DNA of 64,000 nt. Source: Longispora fulva. Lineage in GTDB: Bacteria > Actinomycetota > Actinomycetes > Mycobacteriales > Micromonosporaceae. A program made the position numbers and the translations under genes. The notes under the pieces are model-generated. The model was given only the letters and a program-made list of their open reading frames with translations. It was not told the origin of the DNA and did no database searches. Below, one piece after another: positions 57,661-64,000 of the stretch. The DNA lies in NCBI RefSeq assembly GCF_015751905.1, contig NZ_JADOUF010000001.1, positions 6,076,001 to 6,140,000 on the forward strand. The letters run 5' to 3'. Within the stretch, counting starts at the first letter, position 1. Every line of letters starts with the position of its first letter.

Positions 57661-58664
57661 TGGCCCTTGCCGCCCTTGCCGTTCGGGCCACCCTCGGATG
57701 TGCCCGGCGGCAGGTTCGGACCGGGCACCGCGATGCTCTCCTCGCCGGTCAGCCCGGAGCGGATCTCGACGACCTTGCCGTCGGTCAGGCCGAGCTCCAC
57801 GTCCCGGGTCTCCCGGGTGTTGTCGGCCTTCACGATGTCGACCTTGCCCTTGCCCTGCGAGCCGGCGACCGCCTCGACCGGGACCGTGAGCACGTTCGTC
57901 GCCTTCTCGGTGACGACCTGCAGGGTGGCGTCCACGCCGTTGATCAGCTTCACGCCGGGCGGTGCGGTGCACACCAGGCGCAGCCCGGTCGGGGTGGACG
58001 GCTCGGTGTCCCGCCGGTCCGGGGACGATGGCGCACCCATCGGCGGGCCACTCGCCGGGGGCTTGGCCGTCGGGGCCGGCGGCTCCGGAATCGTGCCGGC
58101 GGGCAGCGCGGCGATCGTGCCGAGCACCGAGCAGGCGAACGGCCCGGGGCCGTTCTTGATCTGCGCCTGCACGGAGCCCAGCGCGTCGGAGATCCGGTAG
58201 GCCTGGGCGCCGTCGATCTCCGCCACGATCCCGTAGCCCACGAATCTCGCGGAGGCCACCGGCATGCCGACCGGCACCGTGGCCTTGTCGTCGGCCAACC
58301 GGCCGGCGAACGTCGCACCCGCCGGGACCTCGATGTTGCTCGGCTTGCCGTTCGCCCAGACCGTGGCCACCCGGGTCGGCTTGGTCGGGGTGCCCTGCGC
58401 CGTCGGCACGTCGAGGTAGCGCACCTGGCCGGCCACCGGCGAGACCAGGCCGAACACCGGGTTGACCGTGACCTTGCCCGTCAGGCTGACCTTGTTGTCC
58501 AGGTTCTGCCGGACCGGCTTGGTCGTGGTCATCGTCGTGCCCCGCGGTTCCATCCCCGGGGTGGCCTTCTTCTCCCCCGACGAGGTGCACGCCGCAGCTG
58601 CGGCCAACACCATCGCCAGGACAGCACAACGGGCCAGAGATCGCTGTCGCACCGGTACCCCCAT
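57657..58664 (-). CDS. Adaptor-like exported lipoprotein of the ABC exporter
   Basis: The 335-residue protein has a lipoprotein signal (lipobox AAAC near residue 26), a lipoyl-like beta-barrel segment (KVSLTGKVTVNPVFGLVSPVAGQVRYL), a long Pro-rich loop, and a second beta part ending in VEIRSGLTGEESIAVPGP. It resembles MacA/HlyD-type adaptors but lacks the long alpha-helical hairpin, as is usual in actinobacteria with no outer membrane. The start ATG 58664 is one of several options. Confidence 0.75.
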   Translation of the reverse strand: MGVPVRQRSLARCAVLAMVLAAAAACTSSGEKKATPGMEPRGTTMTTTKPVRQNLDNKVSLTGKVTVNPVFGLVSPVAGQVRYLDVPTAQGTPTKPTRVATVWANGKPSNIEVPAGATFAGRLADDKATVPVGMPVASARFVGYGIVAEIDGAQAYRISDALGSVQAQIKNGPGPFACSVLGTIAALPAGTIPEPPAPTAKPPASGPPMGAPSSPDRRDTEPSTPTGLRLVCTAPPGVKLINGVDATLQVVTEKATNVLTVPVEAVAGSQGKGKVDIVKADNTRETRDVELGLTDGKVVEIRSGLTGEESIAVPGPNLPPGTSEGGPNGKGGKGQ

Positions 58665-58738
58665 CACCGAACGCCGATGCGAAAGTGTAGATCGACACAT
58701 CGGCATCGCCAACACGATCCGGACACTGTGGCAATCCC

Positions 58739-59671
58739 TTAAGGAACGAGCACGATCTTTCCCCGGTTGTGCCCACGAGTCAGGTGCTCGAAGGCCTCCC
58801 GGACCTGGTCCAGCGGGTACACCGCCTCGATCGGGACGTCCAGAAGTCCCTTGTCGACGAGCCCGGCCAGCTCCGCCATCACCTCGGCCGTGGCGGCCTG
58901 CAGGTTCGCCTCCGCCTTCACGCCGTGCTCGGCCGCCGCCGCGAAGTTGATGGTCGTGTTGATCCGGTCGGGCGCGATGCCCAGTTCGAGGGCCAGGTTC
59001 ACGTAGTCGGCGCCGTGCGTGTCGATGAACGCGTCCACCGTGCCGCCGGTAGCGGCCCGGATCCGGTCTGCGACCCCCGGCCCGTACGTCACCGGGATGA
59101 CGCCGTGCGCCCGCAGCCATGCGTGGTGCCGCTCACTCGCCAGGCCGACCACTGTCGCGCCCGCCTCCCGGGCCAGTTGCACGGCCAGTGAGCCGACCCC
59201 GCCCGCCGCGCCGGCCACCACGACCGTCTCGCCCGGCCGCAGGGCCACGGCGCGGACCGAGCCGTACGCCGCCGTGCCGGCGATGAACAGGCCACCGGCC
59301 GCCTCCCAGGACACCCCGGCCGGCTTGAGGACCAGCTCAGTGGCCTCGACCAGCACGTACTCCGCGAAACTCCCCCGGGTCAGCTCGAACGTGTGCGTGA
59401 ACCCCAGCACCTCCTCGCCCACCACGAAGCCGCGCACGTCCTCGCCGACCTCCTCGATCACCCCGGCCAGGTCGCTGCCCAGCCCCGCCGGCAGCGTCGC
59501 CGGCCACCGCTCGGCGAAGAAGCCCGACAGGATGCCCACCTCGACCGGGTTGATCCCGGCTGCACGCACCCGGACGAGCACCTGACCGGTGCCGGGGACC
59601 GGGCGGTCCACCTCCTCGACCGTGAGAACCTCGAGCCCGCCGTACTCGGAGAACCTGACTGCCTTCGACAT
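58739..59671 (-). CDS. NADPH:quinone oxidoreductase-like zinc-less alcohol dehydrogenase
   Basis: The 310-residue medium-chain reductase starts MSKAVRFSEYGGLEVL and has the Rossmann signature GAAGGVGSLAVQLA. There are no Cys ligands for zinc, as in quinone reductases. ATG 59669-59671 follows GAGGGG. It is divergent from the MmyB-type regulator, its probable controller. Confidence 0.88.
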   Translation of the reverse strand: MSKAVRFSEYGGLEVLTVEEVDRPVPGTGQVLVRVRAAGINPVEVGILSGFFAERWPATLPAGLGSDLAGVIEEVGEDVRGFVVGEEVLGFTHTFELTRGSFAEYVLVEATELVLKPAGVSWEAAGGLFIAGTAAYGSVRAVALRPGETVVVAGAAGGVGSLAVQLAREAGATVVGLASERHHAWLRAHGVIPVTYGPGVADRIRAATGGTVDAFIDTHGADYVNLALELGIAPDRINTTINFAAAAEHGVKAEANLQAATAEVMAELAGLVDKGLLDVPIEAVYPLDQVREAFEHLTRGHNRGKIVLVP

Positions 59672-59740
59672 CTCGTACCCCTCAGATCGGTGTTGATCTG
59701 ACGGTTCCACCGATCCGCGCCGGTGAGGAGCGGAGAGCTG

Positions 59741-59766
59741 TGGCTAGGAGTGGCACTCCCTGGCTA
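59741..59766. promoter_or_regulatory. Operator-like site between the oxidoreductase and MmyB-type regulator
   Basis: GGAGTG (59747-59752) and CACTCC (59754-59759) form a perfect palindrome around one G. It is flanked by the direct repeat TGGCTA at 59741-59746 and 59761-59766. It lies between the divergent genes. Confidence 0.6.
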
Positions 59767-59796
59767 CGGCCGGGAGCCCGCGCGATACTCGTGATC

Positions 59797-60633
59797 ATGA
59801 ACCGCCGCGATCTCGCCGACTTCCTCCGCCGCTCCCGCGAACGGCTGCGCCCCCAAGAGGTGGGGATGGCCGCCGGTCCGCGCCGACGCACCCCCGGCCT
59901 GCGCCGCGAGGAGGTCGCCCTGCTCGCCGGCATGTCCGCCGACTACTACATGCGCCTCGAACAGGCCCGCAGCACCCAGCCGTCGACCCAGATGGTCGCG
60001 GCGCTCGCCCGAGCCCTGCGGCTCAACGACGACGAGCGCGACCACCTCTACCTGCTCACCGGGCACCGGCCGCCCGCCGGTCGGCAGTGCGGGGAACACG
60101 TCCGCCCGGGCCTGCTGCGGCTGCTCGACCAGCTCACCGAGACCCCGGCGCAGATCCTCGGCGACCTCGGCGACCTGCTGGCGCAGAACGCCATGGCCGA
60201 AGCCCTCTTCGGCACGGTCTGCACGGTGTCCCAACACGGCCGAAACATCGTGTGGCGCTGGTTCATGGACCCGACGGTGCGCGGGGCGTACCCGGCGGAG
60301 GAACACGACCACTACAGCCGCCTGCACGTCGCCGACCTGCGCGCGGCGGCGGCCCGGCGGGGCAATGACACGGCGTCCACCACCCTGGTGAACAGGCTCA
60401 GGGCAGCCAGTCCCGAGTTCGCCGGCCTGTGGGACCTGCACGAGGTCGGGGTGCGCCGCAGCAGCCGGATGCGGGTGCTGCACCCGGTGATCGGGCCGAT
60501 CGAGCTGGATTTCGAGGCGCTGCTGACCCCGTCGGAGGACCAGCAGCTGCTCGTGTTCACCCCGCCGCCCGGCACGGAGAACGTGGCGCACCTGGAGCTG
60601 CTGCGGGTCGTGGGCCGCGAACAGTTCGCCTAG
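59797..60633 (+). CDS. MmyB-type XRE transcriptional regulator
   Basis: The 278-residue protein has an N-terminal helix-turn-helix (~5-70; RRTPGLRREEVALLAGMSADYYMRLEQAR) and a C-terminal ligand-binding MmyB-like domain (about 100-275). Typical family markers are WRWFMDPTVR and HPVIGPIELDFE. It likely represses the divergent oxidoreductase and itself. ATG 59797 is chosen over upstream starts. Confidence 0.88.
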   Translation: MNRRDLADFLRRSRERLRPQEVGMAAGPRRRTPGLRREEVALLAGMSADYYMRLEQARSTQPSTQMVAALARALRLNDDERDHLYLLTGHRPPAGRQCGEHVRPGLLRLLDQLTETPAQILGDLGDLLAQNAMAEALFGTVCTVSQHGRNIVWRWFMDPTVRGAYPAEEHDHYSRLHVADLRAAAARRGNDTASTTLVNRLRAASPEFAGLWDLHEVGVRRSSRMRVLHPVIGPIELDFEALLTPSEDQQLLVFTPPPGTENVAHLELLRVVGREQFA

Positions 60634-60679
60634 CGGCACGGGTCTGCGGAAATGGCCGGTCGCCCGCCATGATGGACGG

Positions 60680-61063
60680 ATGGCGCACCTGAGGGACATC
60701 GTCGTCGACTGCCGGCACCCGGCCACCGTCGCCCGGTTCTGGGCCGCGGCCCTCGACGGGTACGACGTCGCACCCTACGACGACGCCGAACTGGCCCGGC
60801 TGCGCGCCAACGGCATCGACGACCCGGAGGACGATCCGACTGTGCTGGTCGAGCGCGCCGACGGCGGTGGTCCGCGGTTCTTCTTCCAGCTCGTGCCGGA
60901 GGCCAAGGTGGTGAAGAACCGGCTGCACCTGGACCTGCGGGCCGAGGAGCCGGCGGCGGAGGTCGCCCGGCTCGTCGGGCTGGGCGCGCTGGTGCTCGTC
61001 GAGCATCCCGGCTTCGTGGTGCTGGCCGACCCGGAGCGCAACGAGTTCTGCGTGCTGCGGTAG
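60680..61063 (+). CDS. VOC/glyoxalase-like protein
   Basis: The 127-residue protein of the vicinal-oxygen-chelate fold opens MAHLRDIVVDCRHPATVARFWAAAL. It then has RFFFQLVPEAKVVKNRLHLDLR and ends VLADPERNEFCVLR. It is the glyoxalase_6-like family common in actinomycetes, without a known substrate. Confidence 0.82.
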   Translation: MAHLRDIVVDCRHPATVARFWAAALDGYDVAPYDDAELARLRANGIDDPEDDPTVLVERADGGGPRFFFQLVPEAKVVKNRLHLDLRAEEPAAEVARLVGLGALVLVEHPGFVVLADPERNEFCVLR

Positions 61064-61176
61064 GGGTCGCGTCCGCTCGGCGGACACCGCACGGGCGGCG
61101 CGTCACACTCGGCGGACGGGTCGAACGTGAGCGAGTTTTCGCAGCACAGGCCGGGTGTATCGACCACAATCGTGTC

Positions 61177-62139
61177 GTGACCAGATCCCCCGACGACGAC
61201 GCCACCTCCCGGGAACACGTCGGCAGCAACCCGTTCGCCGCCACCCTGAACCGGGCCATCGAGGTCCGCGGCCTGAGCCTGGAGCGCCTCCAGGCCAAGC
61301 TCGCGGAACGGGACATCACCCTCAGCCTGACGACCCTGAGCTTCTGGCGGCGCGGTCGCAGCCGCCCGGAGCGCGCCCGGTCACTGCGGGCCGTGGCGGT
61401 GCTGGAGGAGGTCCTGGGCCTGTCCGGCGGCTCTCTGGTCGCGCTGCTGGGCCCGCCCCGACCCCGGGGCCGCGTCGAGCAGACCCCGGCGCTGGGCTTC
61501 GAGAAGCTGTACGACGAGCACGTCTCCCTGCGGCACGCGCTGGACGAGCTCGGCGTCGACGCCGGCATGCAGGTCATCAACCCCGACCTGGTGTGGCTGA
61601 GCATCCACGACCGCTACGAACTCGACCGGCACGGCACGGAGGCGCACCTGTCGGTGCGGCACATCGGCCGGGCGGTCGGGCCGGTGAGCGTGTGCCGGGT
61701 GCTGTTCCAGGCCGACGACCCGATCCGCCCGGGCGGGGTGGTGCGGGCCGTGCGCGGTTGCCGGCGCGGTCGGGTGCGTACCGACTCGGAGACCGGGTTG
61801 ACGGTCACCGAGCTGCTGTTCGACCAGGAGTTGAGCCCCGGCGACGTGGTGGTGTTCGACTACGCGATGTCCTTCGAGCCGGGCGGCGTGGCCGAGCACC
61901 GGTTCGGCCGGATCTTCAGCATGCCGGCGGGGCTGTACGTCGCGGAGGTGGTCTTCGACGAGCAGGCGGTGCCGGAGCGCTGCCACGAGTACGTCCAGGC
62001 TTCGCGGGACGCCGACATCCAGGTGCTGCGCGAGGTGACCATCGGTGAGGGACTGACGGCGACCATGGCCGTCCAGGACGTCCACCAGGGCCTGCACGCG
62101 CTCGAATGGGACTGGAAGGGGCCGGCCACCACGCGGTGA
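61177..62139 (+). CDS. XRE-like regulator with C-terminal sensor domain
   Basis: The 320-residue protein has an N-terminal helix-turn-helix-like region (~20-85; ATLNRAIEVRGLSLERLQAKLAERDITLSLTTLSFWRRGRSRPER). A ~230-residue beta-rich domain follows, ending in DVHQGLHALEWDWKG. This architecture is common in actinobacteria as uncharacterised regulators. It starts with GTG 61177. Confidence 0.75.
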   Translation: MTRSPDDDATSREHVGSNPFAATLNRAIEVRGLSLERLQAKLAERDITLSLTTLSFWRRGRSRPERARSLRAVAVLEEVLGLSGGSLVALLGPPRPRGRVEQTPALGFEKLYDEHVSLRHALDELGVDAGMQVINPDLVWLSIHDRYELDRHGTEAHLSVRHIGRAVGPVSVCRVLFQADDPIRPGGVVRAVRGCRRGRVRTDSETGLTVTELLFDQELSPGDVVVFDYAMSFEPGGVAEHRFGRIFSMPAGLYVAEVVFDEQAVPERCHEYVQASRDADIQVLREVTIGEGLTATMAVQDVHQGLHALEWDWKGPATTR

Positions 62140-62162
62140 CCGGCCCCGTTCGGGAGAGGGTG

Positions 62163-64000
62163 TTACGAGAGCGCGACCGAGACGTCGTCGAGGACGAAGC
62201 TGGTCTTGAGGGAGTAGTCCTCGGTCTCGGTGAACTTCAGCGTGACGGTCTGCCCGGCGTACGCGGACAGGTCGTAGCTGCGCAGCACGTAGCCGGCCGC
62301 GGCGTTCGCGTTGGAGAAGCTGCCGAGGCTGGTGGTGCCGGCGAGCACGGTGAACTTGTCGTACGCCGTGGCGCCGCTCTCGGCGGTGTCGATGTGCAGG
62401 TAGAACTTCAGGCTGGCCTTGCAGCCGGCCGGAATGGTGATCGACTGCGACAGCGACTCGGTGACCGCGCTGCCGTTACCGCCGAGCCACGCCATCCGGG
62501 TGCCGCCGTGCGCCGGCTGGGCCGCGGTACCGGCCTGGATGACGCCGGTGGTCCCGGCCCACGGGGCGGTGGCCGTCTCGAAGCCGCCGTTGGTGACGGG
62601 CTGGCCGGCGGCGCAGGTGCCGGTGGTCGGCTTGACCGTCGGGGTGGCGGAGGGGGTGGCCGTCGGCTGCGGGTTGCCGGCGCACGCCGGCTCGTTCGCC
62701 TGGACACCGACGCCGACAGCGGTCCACGCGGCCTTCATGGTGGTGCACTCGGCGCCACCGTAGAGCTCGTTGGTCGCCTTGAGGGTCGAGATCCGCGCCA
62801 TCGGGTACGTCTCGTTCGACGCCATGTGCTGGGTCAGCGCCCGGTACCAGATCTTGCCGAACTTGTCGTTGCCCAGCCCGTTGACCTGCGGGGCGTTGTT
62901 GCACGCCGGGCTGTTGTAGTTCACGCCGTTCACGACGCGGGCACCGGTGCCGACGGCCGCGACGAAGAACAGGTGGTTACCGATGCCGGAGGTCAGGTGC
63001 GGGTCCTGCGTGGTGCCCATCTGCGCGTTCCAGCAGCTGAAGGAGCGCCCGTCGCGGGCCGGGTCGTCCAGGTACCGCAGCGGCCTGTTGTCGCCGAAGT
63101 AGTTGATCTGCTCGCCGATGAAGTAGTCCGGGTTGTCGCCGGGGTTGTTCGCGTTGAACTCGACCAGGGTGCCGAAGATGTCGCTGGTGGCCTCGTTGAT
63201 GCCGCCGGACTCCTTGAAGATCCCCAGGTCCGGCCTGCCGTAGTCCAGGTTCGCGGTCGCGAACGTCACGCCGTGGCTCATCTCGTGCCCGGCCACGTCC
63301 AGCTCGGTCAACGGGTGCTGGTTGAGGGCGCCGTCGCCGTAGGACATGCAGTAGCAGTCGTCGTCCCAGAAGGCGTTCTGGTACGCGTTGCCGTGGTGCA
63401 CCACCGACAGCGCGCCGGTGCCCTGGTTGTTGATGCCGTTGCGGCCGTGCACGTTCTTGTAGTAGTCCCAGGTCTGCCCGACGCCGTAGTGCGCGTCCAC
63501 GGCCGCCGAGGCCCGGTTGTTGTTCGTGTTGTCGCCGAAGGTCCCGTTGGCGCTGGAGAACGCGGTCGTCTGCGCCTTCGGCACCGGGACCCCGTCCGCG
63601 CCCTTGTTGTTGGCGTCGCGGGTCTCCTGGCCGCCCCGGGACGGGTCCAGCAGCTCGTACGTGCCGTCGGCCTTCTGGTTGACGCTGATGGCGACGTTGC
63701 CCACCAGGAGGCCCTTGCCGTTGCCGGCGGCGGGACCCGCCGCAGCGGCCTGTGCGGCACCGGCCGTGGACCGTGCTCCCGGGGCGGCCAGCGTCCGGAC
63801 GCTGCTCGACGCGCCGAGCACCGCACCGGTCGTGGCGCTGATCCGAACCTTCCCCCGGCTCGGGGTGCCGTCGGCGGACGTGCCGTCGGCCTTGACCTCC
63901 CAGACGAGTGCCGGGGCACCGTCCAGCGCGTCGACCGCCAGGACCGGCGCGGCACCGAGGCTGAGCCCGGTCCACTTCGCGGCGACGATCTGGCTCGCCC
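62163..64000 (-). CDS. Secreted M4 (thermolysin-like) metalloprotease, N-terminus outside window
   Basis: The frame stays open to the window end, so the start is outside. The visible 611 residues hold part of the FTP/PepSY-like propeptide (VAAKWTGLSLGAAPVLAV..., VRISATTGAVLG) and a Gly/Ala linker. The peptidase domain has the zinc site HEMSH and GGINEATSD (Glu ligand). The C-terminal ~115 residues (after a Thr/Pro linker) form a beta-sandwich, with TVTLKFTETEDYSLKTSFVLDDVSV, of carbohydrate-binding or prepilin-like type. It should be an exported neutral protease. Confidence 0.9.
   Translation of the reverse strand, partial: ASQIVAAKWTGLSLGAAPVLAVDALDGAPALVWEVKADGTSADGTPSRGKVRISATTGAVLGASSSVRTLAAPGARSTAGAAQAAAAGPAAGNGKGLLVGNVAISVNQKADGTYELLDPSRGGQETRDANNKGADGVPVPKAQTTAFSSANGTFGDNTNNNRASAAVDAHYGVGQTWDYYKNVHGRNGINNQGTGALSVVHHGNAYQNAFWDDDCYCMSYGDGALNQHPLTELDVAGHEMSHGVTFATANLDYGRPDLGIFKESGGINEATSDIFGTLVEFNANNPGDNPDYFIGEQINYFGDNRPLRYLDDPARDGRSFSCWNAQMGTTQDPHLTSGIGNHLFFVAAVGTGARVVNGVNYNSPACNNAPQVNGLGNDKFGKIWYRALTQHMASNETYPMARISTLKATNELYGGAECTTMKAAWTAVGVGVQANEPACAGNPQPTATPSATPTVKPTTGTCAAGQPVTNGGFETATAPWAGTTGVIQAGTAAQPAHGGTRMAWLGGNGSAVTESLSQSITIPAGCKASLKFYLHIDTAESGATAYDKFTVLAGTTSLGSFSNANAAAGYVLRSYDLSAYAGQTVTLKFTETEDYSLKTSFVLDDVSVALS

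Noticed and set aside
59393-59701. Plus-strand frame opposite the quinone oxidoreductase
   Set aside because: His/Pro/Arg-rich shadow without ribosome site; the minus-strand gene has clear family motifs.

Overview
The window is a 64-kb piece of a very GC-rich chromosome. Gene content points to an actinomycete (Actinomycetota), plausibly of the Micromonosporaceae type, although family rank is inference. The supporting signs are ask-asd with an internal ask start, an actinobacterial-type leuA, dnaX with ybaB and recR, a SAM-IV riboswitch, a c-di-AMP (ydaO-type) riboswitch ahead of a RipA-like peptidase, many GTG starts, and ATGA/GTGA stop-start overlaps. I see no insertion sequence, CRISPR array, prophage or biosynthetic gene cluster. 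Most of the window is core chromosome plus signalling and secretion genes. The two end genes run off the window.

Layout. 1-2.8 kb: the end of an isochorismatase-type hydrolase, the 3' half of a tRNA-Pro(CGG) with its terminator (a possible integration scar), an MmpS-like protein, two small proteins (one a CsbD-like protein under a SigB-type promoter) and a Bcr-type exporter. 2.8-8.3 kb: a lipoprotein, then ask-asd (aspartate pathway) and leuA, which is preceded by a 27-codon leader peptide carrying three consecutive Leu codons. 8.3-11 kb: a DHA2 exporter and a secreted HNH nuclease lipoprotein. 11-16.7 kb: a complete dipeptide/oligopeptide ABC importer operon. 16.8-18.5 kb: a phosphodiesterase and a hydrolase. 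18.6-25.7 kb: recR, ybaB, two membrane proteins, dnaX, two more membrane proteins and a DinG-like helicase.

25.7-33.4 kb: a GroES-like protein, an AI-2E-family permease, an esterase, a WYL regulator, a PrsW-like protease and a SAM-IV-controlled class V aminotransferase followed by an aldo/keto reductase. 33-38.6 kb is a signalling island: a STAS anti-anti-sigma factor, a response regulator, a large soluble hybrid kinase with HAMP repeats, and a SpoIIE-type phosphatase fused to an anti-sigma-like ATPase. Together they look like a partner-switching and phosphorelay module. 38.6-48.4 kb: oligopeptidase B, a dienelactone-hydrolase-like protein, a threonine-dehydratase-like enzyme, a c-di-AMP-controlled NlpC/P60 peptidase, an aldo/keto reductase with a divergent MarR regulator and two operators, a DUF4352-type protein, a dense DnaA-box cluster, a NUDIX enzyme, an LPXTG surface protein and a cell-wall amidase.

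48.5-64 kb: a secreted Xaa-Pro peptidase, then a tight operon of three Roadblock/LC7 proteins and a DUF4388-like winged-helix protein with no GTPase beside it. After these come a carboxylesterase, a three-part MacAB-like export system, a quinone oxidoreductase with a divergent MmyB-type regulator, two more small or regulatory genes and a secreted M4 metalloprotease cut by the window end.

Most unusual: eight DnaA boxes in 100 bp far from any dnaA or dnaN (45815-45914), the GTPase-less Roadblock operon (50620-53701), and the tRNA-Pro half (357-400).
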